Below are positions 9,534 through 21,139 of a DNA stretch of 64,000 bases, one piece after another (the stretch's first letter is position 1; every line of letters starts with the position of its first letter). Below the pieces are notes generated by a model. That model was not told the DNA's origin and did not search any database. It saw only the letters and a list, made by a program, of their open reading frames with translations. Location of the stretch: contig NC_088784.1 in NCBI RefSeq assembly GCF_958450345.1, positions 81,121,747-81,185,746 of the forward strand, written 5' to 3'. Position numbers and translations under genes: made by a program. The DNA is from Calliphora vicina (lineage: Eukaryota; Arthropoda; Insecta; Diptera; Calliphoridae).

Positions 9534-10222
9534 ATATACATATATAAATCAATCAATCAATCATTTATGGGCTATAAAGTTGTATTTAGCAAGAACATTT
9601 GTAAGGGTAGGTGACACTATGGTGGTTGGTTGGTTATCAGATAAATGGAGAGTATATTTTGCAGACCATATGCGGATACTTTTGGGGTAGAACTGACTAA
9701 ATCAGTGTGTCGAACAATCGATATCGAGGATATCCAGAAAAGCTATAAGTATTTCAGAACCCTTATGGTCTTCATTAGAACATAATTCCCATATTAGAAT
9801 CTCTGTATATTTTTGGTGTGTTATTTTGTAAGAACTTAAAAATATGTGTTTTTCTCATCAGTAGATCTAGCAGCTACATTTTTTTGTACAATAAAATAGT
9901 ATAAAAAGTAGAAAATATTGATTTTTTATAAATAGCAAAAGTCGATTATTAAAACAATTAAAAAATTCGACTTTTTAAACATCGAAAAAAGTAAAATATA
10001 CTTTTTTTCAACTATAAAACCTTAATAAGTATGACACCAGCAGTCGAAAATATCGGTGTCTTGATAAGGTCGAAGAAATCCTTATCAAGACCTTTGAAAT
10101 TTTCTGCCTTCAAACAAAGGCTGGGAATTGGAAATTCTTTAAAATTTCTAAGGTGGGTTGATCTCTCATCTACTATGACTAATTGTTGTTAACTCGATTA
10201 TCGTTCAATAAACAATTGAAAA
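9534..10222. other. AT-rich, no gene recognised
   Basis: This contains (ATCA)n around 9547-9565 and AT-rich sequence. No conserved coding or repeat match was noticed. Confidence 0.45.
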
Positions 10223-10276
10223 TGAATTTATCAAATTAAAAATTGGGAATTTAGCATAAAACAATTTTACTAAAAT
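10223..10276 (+). repeat. 54-base direct repeat, copy 1
   Basis: Identical to 10938-10991, beginning TGAATTTATCAAATT and ending TTTTACTAAAAT. The copies are 715 bases apart. Confidence 0.92.
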
Positions 10277-10431
10277 ACTAATTTTGTATTCCCGAATAAC
10301 CTTTTAACGATAAATTTGCAAGTTGCTTATGCATTAAGACTAAACTGGCAATTCGCTTTATTTTGATTTTCTTGTGAAAACAATAAAGCAAGTTGTTTTT
10401 ATTTTTTTTCTTTACTCACTTAAGCTTAGTA

Positions 10432-10684
10432 CTCTGTTCATATTTGCGAAAAATTATGGTTTTTTCATGCGAAAAATTTTACATGCTGTTTGACAGCTAG
10501 CTGTTCGTGCGAAAGAAGTGCAGCGTATGCTATTTCGTGTGGAAAAATAAGGTTGCCAGATGTATTTCACATGTTTTCCACAATAAAAACAGAGTACGGC
10601 TTTTGAGAAATTATTTCGTATATATTTCATTCCAACTATTTTATATGTAGTTTGACAGCATTTCGCACGAAATTTTGAACAGAG
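10432..10684. mobile_element. Small inverted-repeat element (MITE), TA-flanked
   Basis: GTACTCTGTTCA (10429-10440) is mirrored exactly by TGAACAGAGTAC (10676-10687). If the TA at each end is the target duplication, the element is 10432-10684 with ends CTCTGTTCA. Subterminal motifs GTTTGACAGC and TTCGTGCGAAA/TTTCGCACGAAA occur in both orientations. A related CTGTTCA end occurs at 12578-13038. Class unknown; Tc1/mariner-like if the TA flank is real. Confidence 0.65.
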
Positions 10685-10937
10685 TACCTACCTTTACACA
10701 CTACAGTTTGTGTCGGCAAGAAACCAACCAATTGTAGTAAGGAAATGTAAGAAAAGATAAATCACGGTTTATTGTTGGTGTTTTGTTTAAGCTTTGATAT
10801 TTTTACAATATAGTTTTATTTGTATAATATCTTAAGTTTTTCTAAAGCCTTTTGGGAAGAGGTTTCCTGATGATCTGGCCTAAGCAACCAGTGAAATGCG
10901 CATAGGAACTAGCTTATCCCCCAATAATAAATTTCAG

Positions 10938-10991
10938 TGAATTTATCAAATTAAAAATTGGGAATTTAGCATAAAACAATTTTACTAAAAT
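10938..10991 (+). repeat. 54-base direct repeat, copy 2
   Basis: Identical to 10223-10276. The DNA between the two copies holds the MITE at 10432. Confidence 0.92.
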
Positions 10992-11416
10992 TAATTAAAG
11001 ATGTTTTGGTGGTACCTGATAGATTTTCACAGGTGAGGACATCAGGATGTGGTTAAGATCATTTTACATTTCAACCTTTAATTTTTTAATTTTATGAAAT
11101 GCTGATTTTTTGGATTTAAACTGACAGTTGTTTGCCAGAATTTTTCGGAACAATAATAAATATTTACTTATAATTAACATTTATACTCAAAGCATAAATA
11201 ATTTCAAGAAAATTAATTCATTTACTTATTGTATATAATTAATTAATTCCATGAAATATGCTTTATTAACAATTATTTTTATATCCACCATCAAAAAATA
11301 TGGCGGTATATTGATTTTTTCATTCTGTTCAGGGTCCTCATAAGATTCTATTATGTGTGTTTATAAAAATGGGAAATATCGGTCCATGATTTCAACCACC
11401 TTCCGTCCAAATGTCG
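10992..11416. other. AT-rich, no gene recognised
   Basis: I see nothing beyond simple AT-rich sequence. Confidence 0.4.
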
Positions 11417-12450
11417 CACAGTGGGGCATAATCAAAATTTTTTGGGGCATAATCAAAATTTTTTGAAATAAATCTGGCATTTCTAAACGGATTTTTCGAT
11501 CGGCATAAAATTTGACGTGATCGTAGCCAAGGAGTGTTCGAGTTTAAAATTTCAAGTCAATATTACCAAAAAATATTGTACTTTTTCATACTAACAATTT
11601 ATATAAATTTTCTTAATATTTTATTCAACAACAATTCATTGGTTCCGACTTAGTCACATTAGAATATGAAAAAGTTGAAAAGACCTAGAATTAACTTATC
11701 TACACAAAAAAAAAAAAATATTGATCAGTTCCTATTAAAATTTTGATACAACTTTTAGTTTTAGAAACCCAATAAATATGTAATAAAATCATTATTTATT
11801 AACAAAACTCAATAAAATTTTCAACGTTCTTTAAATTTGTTATTCTTAATAACAAAGTGCAAATAAATTAGTCGAACGGTCAATTTTTACAATTTTGTCC
11901 ATAGGGTCCACATTTCCTTTGGGGCTGGGCAAATACTTTGAGGAAAAATATGGAACACATCAAAGTTTCTAAAGCAGCTTTGGGATTTTAGAACATGTGG
12001 CCCAAAGTTGAAATTTTTATAAAAAATAGGTCAAATTTCGAAGGGCGACATATTCAAAAAATACGACATGATTTTTATACCAAAATGTTTTACATAAAGA
12101 CACCTTACCCACAAATATAAAATTGTTTTATGTTTATTTTTTTACTATTTTTTTAATTTTTAAATTAAAAATCTTTTATTTTTGAATCCATAATTTATAT
12201 TACTAAGAAATCGTTTGTATATTATTGGTAATTTAGTTGTCTAACTAAAAAAGCGGACCAAGGAATGGCAATATTTTTAAATTTCAATTTTAAAATGCCT
12301 ATAATTCGGAAATTATAAGAGATAAATAGTTTTTCAATATTAAAATCTTTCAAATCGGACAGGAAACCATAAAATGGCACGTGTTTAAAAATGTTACATG
12401 TCAAAGTAGGGCACCACTTTGAGCCCCCATAGCGACGCCCTTGGAGCATA
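11417..12450 (+). mobile_element. Probable Transib-like element (T1-related), right end lost
   Basis: CACAGTGGGGCATAATC (11417) is followed by a tandem repeat of GGGGCATAATCAAAATTTTT and then GAAATAAATCTGGCATTTCT, which parallels the T1 copy at 944. A GC-rich block near 12400-12450 (GGGCACCACTTTGAGCCCCC) resembles the internal T1 block in inverted orientation, suggesting a palindromic member. No matching right terminus is seen, so extent is uncertain. Confidence 0.4.
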
Positions 12451-12477
12451 CGTCTTGGCAACACCCACTTGTCCCTA

Positions 12478-13722
12478 CACGCAGAGAAAAAACATGGTTG
12501 TGGTAAACATAATCTAAGAGCAACATATTATGATAAAATTTATTGTTGTTGTCCGAAACATATTATGATAATTATTAGGTCTGTTCATTTACTTTCCCAG
12601 TAAATACTTGCAACGAGAGAATAAAATCAAAATTTACAAAATTATTCTCTTAAATTCTCAAAAATAGTAAAAAGTAAATGAACTCTTTTCCAGTAACAAT
12701 TGTTTTATACACACAATTTTATTATTTTATTCCTTTTAACATGTGGTATAAATACTCACATTTTCTTCAATTTTATTGAAAATTCTTTTGTTTTGACATT
12801 TTTTCACCACAAAAATAAAATTTTAAATAAATAAACAATAACACAAAACATATAAAATATAAGCTGCTAACTATTACGAGTTCAAAATAGAACTTGTAAT
12901 AGTTTGCAACGAGAGAACACTCTCTAAAATTTATACGCTCTTGATTTTTTCTCTACTTGCAAGTTTTTTGAGTTAGTGAACGCTTTTCCAGTAACAATTG
13001 TTACTAACTAGTAACAACTTTTAGTTATTGAACAGAGCTATTATTATCATAAAATATCATAATATGTTTTGAAATAATCACATTATGATGCGAAGCAAAC
13101 ATAATATGACCTAAATTAATCATATTTATGTACCAATTAAATCATATTATGATCCAATTAAATAATATTATTATTGAAATTTATTTTTGAAAGTACATTT
13201 TAATATTTTAATAGGTTTCAGTTTTAAGGACTAAATTCCGAATTAAAATATTATTAATAAATTCACTGAAATTTATTTTTATTCACTCTAGGAAAGTTAT
13301 ATATAATACACAAATAAAACTTAGAGAGAATGAGAATTTCATACACTCAAAATTTACTTGTAAAAATATTATAGCTTAGACAAACACCAACACTCACAAA
13401 TGGTGGGGAAAAAGAATATTAAATGTAAACATATTTTGTTTGCATCTTAAACATATTATGACTACGCGTATAGAAACTTAACATTTAATGGTTGTACATA
13501 ATAATTATATGTTTACCTATTTATCATTATTTAGTTGTCCGAACCATGTTCATATTTATAACATTTAATGGTTGTACATTAAAATATAAACCAATACTGT
13601 AACTAAAATATTGTTGAAATTAAATTAAAACAACAATTATATGTTTACTACAACAATATATTGTTACAACGAAAATAGTATAGCTGTCGTGACCATGTCG
13701 AACCATGTTATTTCCCTGCGTG
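12478..13722. mobile_element. TA-flanked inverted-repeat element with CACGCAG ends
   Basis: The left end CACGCAGAGAAAAAACATGG and the right end CCATGTTATTTCCCTGCGTG are complementary with two mismatches. Each is flanked by TA (12476-12477 and 13723-13724). Inside, the motif CATATTATGAT and its complement recur many times, and AACATTTAATGGTTGTACAT occurs twice (13478 and 13560). No coding sequence is visible. A second inverted-repeat element (12578-13038) is inserted in it. The TA flanks suggest Tc1/mariner-type mobilisation, but this is inference. Confidence 0.7.
12578..13038. mobile_element. Nested inverted-repeat element, 461 bases
   Basis: The ends are GGTCTGTTCA and TGAACAGAGC. The flanks AATTATTA (12570-12577) and TATTATTA (13039-13046) agree at seven of eight bases, which would fit a hAT duplication, but the AT-rich flank makes this weak. 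CTTTTCCAGTAACAATTGTT occurs twice inside (about 12687 and 12987), and GCAACGAGAGAA also occurs twice. Confidence 0.5.
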
Positions 13723-13724
13723 TA

Positions 13725-14605
13725 GTCACACTACAAGGTCCCTCTCAGAAATTGCTTTGAATATTCAAGTCATAATAGTATTGTGATGAAATTGGATATA
13801 AACAAGTTTTATGTGAATCTAAATCTTTCTATCATGATGAAATTGGACAAAAACAAATTTTATATGAATCTAAATTTTTCTACCAACTTTTATGCCAATA
13901 AATAATTTATATATAATGATATTAACATATGTATATTTCAACATAAGTCATTCAAAGTTTTAAGAAATTTATTACCCTATCAAATTCTGTACAGTTCGGA
14001 TCATAACTGACTCAAGTTCCCATAGAAAGCCAAAACTACGTATTGATGGAGGAAATACACGATTCGGCACAGCTGAATAGAACACTGTTACTTGTTATTC
14101 AATTTAAGCTTAAAAAATATGTTTTCACGAAGTCTGTAGCATATGACAGCTTTATTAAAATATTCAAGGTGGCCGACACATTTAAAGTAAATTCTATTAT
14201 AGGATAAACTATTTGTAATACTGGTTACAAATGTATAACAAATGTTTACTAATGAAAAATATTCTTTGGAAAACCTAAATTTTTTGCAGGAGTCATCATG
14301 CATACAGATAAGTTTGCATGACATATATATATATAAAATACAAACCAAACCCAGCAGCTCTAGGAGACTCCTAAGAACTAGTGATTTTACTTGTGATTTA
14401 GGGTGACAACTAGCTATAGGACTAGTTATTTTAACACGTGCATGTCCTAAGCAGGCGGTAAAGTGACCGTTTTGAATTACAGCGAGACTGTCAGATAGCT
14501 GGTCCAAAGTAGTCAATTCATTGGATTCACATACAATTTACATAGAATCAGTTAACTTACAGTTACCTAACTGGTTACTTGATCAGCTACATAACTAGTT
14601 CGTTT
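13725..14605. other. No gene recognised
   Basis: Apart from a short local repeat (GATGAAATTGGA near 13785 and 13838) nothing identifiable is seen. Confidence 0.45.
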
Positions 14606-14758
14606 GAGGAGCCGCAGAACAAAAGGTGCTTTTTCGAATTTTTTTACAAATTGATTTTTTGGTATTTTTATAATATTCGGGTTGAAATCTTCTAGAAAAA
14701 TGCTGTTGCTCAAAATGATTAAATTTTCAAAAAAGGACCTTTTGTTCTGCGGCTCCTC
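14606..14758. mobile_element. Short palindromic MITE, 153 bases
   Basis: GAGGAGCCGCAGAACAAAAG (14606-14625) is mirrored almost exactly at 14737-14758, giving about 22-base terminal inverted repeats around an AT-rich core. No convincing target duplication was found. It would fold as a stem-loop. Confidence 0.7.
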
Positions 14759-16626
14759 ATTTTACTTGCTGCTAACTGACCTCAAATGATAAGTTAAAAA
14801 ACATTTCATAGACAGTCCAACATTGCTGATTGCTTGTAAACAAACCTTTCTCCGACAACTCTCCCATAAATTACTTCTGGTATGTAAAATAACAACTTTT
14901 TTAAGTGCAGTAAAAAAAATAACACTTTAAGTGACTACACTGTAGGTTACTTAGTGACAATAAAGTGACAATTGACTTCACGCTAGGTTACATGAGATGT
15001 CAGTATACTCAGCCAAAAATAATTTAACTGTATGATTGTTACATCAACATAATTTATATAAAGACAGTGCAAAATAAACCTTACTTAGAGACACTTAAGT
15101 GACAATCATCTTTGGACTAGATTACATGGGATGTATAAAGTAACCAATTGACTTCTATCTGCACTACAAAGAGCATATAGGTATCAATTGGCCAAAAATG
15201 TATAAATTGGAGTCTGCCAAGTGATCAGACATTAGTGACAATTACTGCCTAAGTATAAGGGACACATTGACTACTTGCTTAACTGCTTAACTGAATACAT
15301 ACATTTATATGACATGTGTTTTTTTTATATGTAGTTAAGACACATCTACTTACAACTCTGAAACTTAAATTATGAATGCATTCCTTGTTATAAGAAGGAT
15401 ATAAAGGAAAAAAATAGAAGAAAAAAAAAAAACTAAAACAGATTGTAATGAAGGAGCTACTTGAGCTGAAATAGTTTGTCATCATTTTCCTCTTTCTGTT
15501 TTTCTTCCAACATTAATGGAACAAAAGGAAACTGTGCTGGTTTGAGATTATGTTTGTATGTGCAAATCAGCAGCAGAATGAAAGAGTGTATTTCTTAAAA
15601 GTCTATAATGAAATGTCAAGTGTGACATACATACATACACTCGCACTGACACATTTATAAATACATAATGTATTAGTTCTAGTACACAATGTAATGTGCT
15701 GTATTTGTAAAACATGTCATGTTAATAATTTCAAACCTAGGAAATAAGTACAGGAAGAAATACGAGCTAGAAATAGGAGAAAATAATAATTATAATAATT
15801 GCCTACTATTTGTTTACTGACTAATTAATTTTTCTGTTTGCCACTCAGAGGGAAGAAATTTGCTTCAGATTTTATACAAATAGCTCAAAATACTTACTTA
15901 CTTCTGTAGTTCTTTCAATATTTTCATGTTTGTGCTGTTAGTTTTCTTGGGCTGCGCATTTGCACTTGTTTTCTAAAGAATTATAATTAGTTGTAAGTAG
16001 TTGACAACAAAGTGCGTACAAGTGCAAGTAGTGTGAAAGGTGAAATTAAAATCTTGATTAAATTACTAAGAAATGTATTAAAGTTTTCCCTGAATGCATT
16101 TCAATTTAGTTAATTAAAAAGCTTTTATCTTTAGCAGGACTTCTCTTTGTTATTGATGTTGATAAATAGTTGATTTTGGTAAATAATGCAACTGGATGAA
16201 ATTACTAAGAACATAGAATTAGTTTATTATTTGTAATTAATTTAAATTATATTCATATTAATTGTTCTATTATACCAACTTTTGTGTCAAAAATTTGATT
16301 AAAATAATTCAATGGTTGTGAATATAAGCATATATTTAAGCAATAGCTTAGAGTGGCTTTTATTTTGCACATTGCAAGGCTCCTTTATTTCTCCTACTCT
16401 ATTCCTTATTTTCAAACTTCCACCCTATCACTCTTTTTCAGATGTCAACAGCATTTGCTGTTCATATTAATTTAGTTATATCCCAAGCCTTTCGGAGATT
16501 TGGGCAATGAGCCAAAACATGAAGGATTCTCTTAGTCGTGTCCTTGTGACTTTGCGAATAGGTTCGTTTTCAACGCGTAGCATGCTGACTCAAAAATGAA
16601 CGACAGATCATGTCGCTTCATCTGTA
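14759..16626. other. No gene recognised; weak repeated motif near 14958-15150
   Basis: Two diverged blocks share AAGTGACAAT followed by a GGTTACATGAGATGT-like string (about 14970-15000 and 15098-15135). The rest is AT-rich. Sequence just before 16627 may be degraded LINE. Confidence 0.4.
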
Positions 16627-17165
16627 TTTTTGGATGATGTAACTATTGTGGAATCAGACGCTTTTGATGTTCTGGGCATGAGAATACAATGTGATATCCG
16701 CTGGTCTAAACACTTTTTTCAAGTGTCGAAAGAAGCATCCAAGTGTCTCGGATTTCTGAAACGTTGTAGAAATTACAACCGACCGAAAATGTAATACAAG
16801 TCCCGTTTACGGGTCACAGGAGAGGGCGAAGGTGATTATTGCTGACAGTAGGGTATCCAACTCTCTTGATTCACTGGAGCACTGATGCAATGTTTGTTGC
16901 GTTTCACAGTTCTATCGGTACTACAATCGAATGTGTTCTGATGAAATTAGGCAAGTTATTCCTGATACCCGCAGATTTTACGTAACACACATTTTTCATC
17001 AAGTAAACATCCCTTTGTGGTTGATTGGCTAGTTGACCGCACAACACATTACAGGGAAAATTCTTTCTTTATGTGGAACAAAAAAAACTTCCCGCTGAAG
17101 TCTATCCTGTCACTTTCAATGCAGGAAAGTTTAAAACGAATGTCCACAAACACTACTCCCTCTTA
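16627..17165 (+). pseudogene. LINE reverse-transcriptase 3' fragment (jockey-type)
   Basis: One frame at 16628-16795 reads ...FDVLGMRIQCDIRWSKHF then SKEASKCLGFLKRCR and ends at a stop. The downstream sequence continues in other frames with matches I recognise from the C-terminal region after the polymerase domain of jockey-like non-LTR elements, such as a segment with CSDEIRQ and one with FVVDWL near 17010. Frameshifts and stops are frequent, and the catalytic core, endonuclease and ORF1 are absent. It is therefore a 5'-truncated dead copy. Clade assignment is from memory of family features and approximate. Confidence 0.7.
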
Positions 17166-18249
17166 ACTCCCTCCTTAAAGTTTCGAGTTTTTGCTTTATT
17201 ATGGAAGATTTTGATGAAATTATGTTTTTGGTAAACATTTTTAAAATTATTTCTTTAGAATACATTTTGTAACCTTAATATTTTGTAAATTAAGCGTTAG
17301 TAATTTGAAATGTCTAAGACATTGTCAATCCTTTGTTATCTGGATTATAATCTGTCTAATTCAGCAAAGTTGGGACTCTAAACTAAAACTGATTAAAAAT
17401 ATAAAATAGATGATATTTGTATGTTAATTTTAATTTTTGCACTCTATTGAACCACGGTTATTGCAAAAAGAATATACTCCTAAACCCATATTAACAGGAA
17501 GTCAAAAATACTGTACAAGAAAAATAGAATGCAAATAAATAAGACGACTGTAAACATTGTAAAATTATGTGATTCGGACCACATTAAATTCCGGAACTAT
17601 TTTTTTAGTATTAAAAATTCGTTGGAATTTATAGATATTTTTCAAAAAAATTTGTTTTGTGAAAAAAAATATTGGTGAAAAATGGTTAAAAATATCGAGG
17701 TTGTCGCAGTTGTGTTTGCCTATATCTCAGCCATTTGTCCAATTTTCTCGTATTTAGCAAACTAATTTGGTCGATAGCAGTGTATAGATCAAGCAGCATC
17801 TTAACGGCTTTAAGAAAAATATCTGAGACATTCTTATTGAGAAGGATTCGATAAAAGGAAACCTGACGTAAGTTTTAATGTCTAAAAGTGAGACCAAAAC
17901 TAGGGAACAGATAACAGCACTTTCAAGGAAATACTAACAACAATCAGATATTGAATTGAATGTTAACCCATAATAGGCACAACAGTTTGAATTTTAATTT
18001 TTATTCCTCGTTTAGAATCTATCAGGATCGAAATATTTTTTTTTTAATTTTTTGAAATTTCGTTAAAAAAAAGAATTAAAGATATAAAATTTGGGATACT
18101 AACAAGTTTTAATTCTAAGTTTTCCAACATTTCATACAATTTTAGACCTTGGGAAAATCGAAAAGCATTATTTTTTTATTTTGTAAGCGCATTTTTAAAC
18201 ATCATGTTTATTCCTTTTAATTCGAAAAATCCACAATTTGAAAATATAT
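17166..18249. other. No gene recognised
   Basis: AT-rich. The last part (about 18195-18240, with TTTTAATTCGAAAAATCCAC) recurs at 22935-22975 and is the left half of the repeat interrupted by the next palindrome. Confidence 0.45.
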
Positions 18250-18257
18250 ATGTACAT

Positions 18258-20346
18258 TAGAGTGCTCCAAGATTGTATGGACGAAAAAAACTTTTTAGGT
18301 ACAGGCCGTCCCCCCCTCTAGAATTGTTCTATGTATTGTAGAAACACATTGTGTAAAATATTAGGATGATAGGATAACGTTAACTGGTGGCGCAACGACG
18401 CTGAAGTTTTGAGGTGCATTTACAAGGGGAAAATATGCAATTTTTTCAGTTTTTGTAAAAATTTTGCCATTAAATAATGACTTTTACAATTTAATTTAAA
18501 TGAATCGAAATGTGTACGTAATTGTCGTTATAATAAGATATAAAAGACAAAAATTGGTGAAAAAATGTTAAAGTTATTAAAAAATCGCCAGGCCATTAAC
18601 GTGTCTCAGGCCACTAGAACAAGAAATTTATGAACAAAATTTACATATTTTGAGAAATATTAAAATAAAATCTTATTTTTACTTAAAATATATCCATATT
18701 TACTTGTATATGAGTTTTTGTCCTCGTAGGATACCGTTAACCTATTCGCAGGTATGACCAAAAAATTAAATTTTTTTAACGGCAGTTTCAAAACTCCAAT
18801 TTCAAATTTTTAAAAATTTTGTTAAACAAATTTCAGAATTTTTTGATCATCACATGGGGATTTATTGTCAACATAATAGGGAATAAAAATGTGAAAAAAG
18901 TATGTCAATACCTCCTATAGTTTTTCCGTACCTGCGATATAAATTTTGCGATTTTCGAGAAAAACTAATTTTTTGGCCATATTTTGGGGAATGACCAGAA
19001 TTTCCTTACTGTAATGATTTTTAAGTAAAAGCTATTCAGAATAATATAGTACAGGTAATTTTAAATATAGTTTGAAAGTTTTACTAAAATCGGGAAACTT
19101 TAACCCTTAAATCGTGAAGGTCAAAGGTCAATTTTTTCAATATTCAATATTCATGGAAAGATAGCGAAATATTATATATTTTTGGGCCGATTTTGATGAA
19201 ACTTGAGAAAAATATAAAATGAAGTCTAGTGTTCACAATAACAGTACAAAAATGGAAATTAACCCTTAAGAGTACTTGGGGTCAAAATGAATGTGTTTTT
19301 CGTGATTTTAAAAGTTGAGGGTCATTTGGACCCCAAGTGCTATTAAGGGTTAATTTCCATTTTTGTACTGTTATTGTGAATACTAGACTTCATTTTATAT
19401 TTTTCTTAAGTTTCATCAAAATCGGCCCAAAAATATATAATATTTCGCTATATTTCCATGAGAAATTCCAAATATTGAAAAAATTGACCTTTGACCTTCA
19501 CGATTTAAGGGTTAAAGTTTTCCGATTTTAGTAAAACTTTCAAACTATATTTAAAATTACCTGGACTATATTATTCTGAATAGCTTTTACTTAAAAATCA
19601 TTACAGTAAGGAAATTCTGGTCATTCCCCAAAATATGGCCAAAAAATTAGTTTTTCTCGAAAATCGCAAAATTTATATCGCAGGTATGGAAAAACTATAG
19701 GAGGTATTGACATACTTTTTTCACATTTTTATTCCATATTATGTTGTCAATAAATCCCCATGCGATGATCAAAAAATTCTGAAATTTGTTTAACAAAATT
19801 TTTAAAAATTTGAAATTGGAGTTTTGAAACTGCCGTTAAAAAAATTTAATTTTTTTGGTCATACCTGCGAATAGGTTAACGGTATCCTACGAGGACAAAA
19901 ACTCATATACAAGTAAATATGGATATATTTTAAGTAAAAATAAGCTTTTATTTTAATATTTCTCAAAATATGTAAATTTTGTTCATAAATTTCTTGTTCT
20001 AGTGGCCTGAGACACGTTAATGGCCTGGCGATTTTTTAATAACTTTAACATTTTTTCACCAATTTTTGTCTTTTATATCTTATTATAACGACAATTACGT
20101 ACACATTTCGATTCATTTAAATTAAATTGTAAAAGTCATTATTTAATGGCAAAATTTTTACAAAAACTGAAAAAATTGCATATTTTCCCCTTGTAAATGC
20201 ATCTCAAAACTTCAGCGTCGTTGCGCCACCAGTTAACGTTATTCTATCATCCTAATATTTTACACAATGTGTTTCTACAATACATAGAACAATTCTAGAG
20301 GGGGGGACGGTCAAAATTCGCAATTTTATTTTTTTGGAGCACTCTA
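18258..20346. mobile_element. Giant hAT-type foldback element, 2089 bases, about 1.04-kb arms
   Basis: The left arm (18258 to about 19300) and right arm (about 19305 to 20346) are inverted copies meeting near 19302, with almost no loop. The ends are TAGAGTGCTCC and GGAGCACTCTA. The flanks are both ATGTACAT (18250-18257 and 20347-20354), an 8-base duplication fitting hAT; because it is itself a palindrome, it also extends the inverted repeat. The arms differ by scattered substitutions, and about 40 bases just inside each end (18269-18308 versus the matching right-arm bases) are unrelated. No transposase is seen. A single-arm relative lies at 56476-57510 and a fragment at 25276-25412. Confidence 0.88.
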
Positions 20347-20354
20347 ATGTACAT

Positions 20355-20425
20355 ACCTATACTGCGTATGAGTATTATAAAATATGGACAACAAATAATA
20401 ATAAGTATACGTCCATTGATTGGTA
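20355..20425 (+). repeat. Right half of a dispersed repeat interrupted by the foldback
   Basis: CCTATACTGCGTATGAGTAT and the following bases recur at 22977-23045. There they are directly preceded by TTCGAAAAATCCACAATTTC, the sequence found to the left of the foldback. Confidence 0.85.
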
Positions 20426-21139
20426 TAGAGAATGACAGCCACAACTGAAAATACAAAAACTCTTGAAACTTTTTTCAATATGATTTGAATAGGAGAAAAC
20501 ACTAAAATATTAATATGCAAAAGTATTAAGAGCTTATTACAATATTTTAAGGGCAAAATATTTGTAATTTTTTAATATTTGATTTAGTATAAGAATTTAA
20601 AAGAAAATATAACGCCTCTCATACTTCTACATGTACCCTTATTTCGCTCAATATTTTGGACACCAATGTTTCGAAAGAACTTATTATTTTTTTAAAATAT
20701 AGCACCCTCTGAATGGAACATAAAGACCAAATTATTTTTCAGTTACTCTTATTTTTGCAAAATCTATTCCACTCTATAGGCGAACAAATGTCACGTACGA
20801 TTGCAAACTAAAATCTTGCGATGACATTTTTGGTACTGTAATATGGAAGTATATACTTGAAATATACTTATGTGGACTGCTGTTTTTTGAAAAACTTACT
20901 ACACGTTAGACCGCGATGAAACAAAAATAAAATATTTTTCGTAAATTAAAAAAAAAAAATAAAAAAATATATTCATGTTGGTACTAGCTTATCCAACAGA
21001 TTTTTTTAGTTAAATAAAGAAAATAATAAAATATTTCTTATTTAGATTATAGTTGATGATATATTTTTATATGTAAAAAGTTAAATCTTAAAAAAATTTT
21101 ATTCATTATTATTAAGTATTATTATTTTTTTGTTTTTAT
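20426..21139. other. No gene recognised
   Basis: AT-rich; nothing identifiable. Confidence 0.4.

Noticed and set aside
18258..20346. Palindrome as a pure assembly artefact
   Set aside because: The arms differ by substitutions, contain unrelated subterminal segments and share a clean 8-base flank. Relatives occur at 56476 and 25276. Long reads would still be worth checking.
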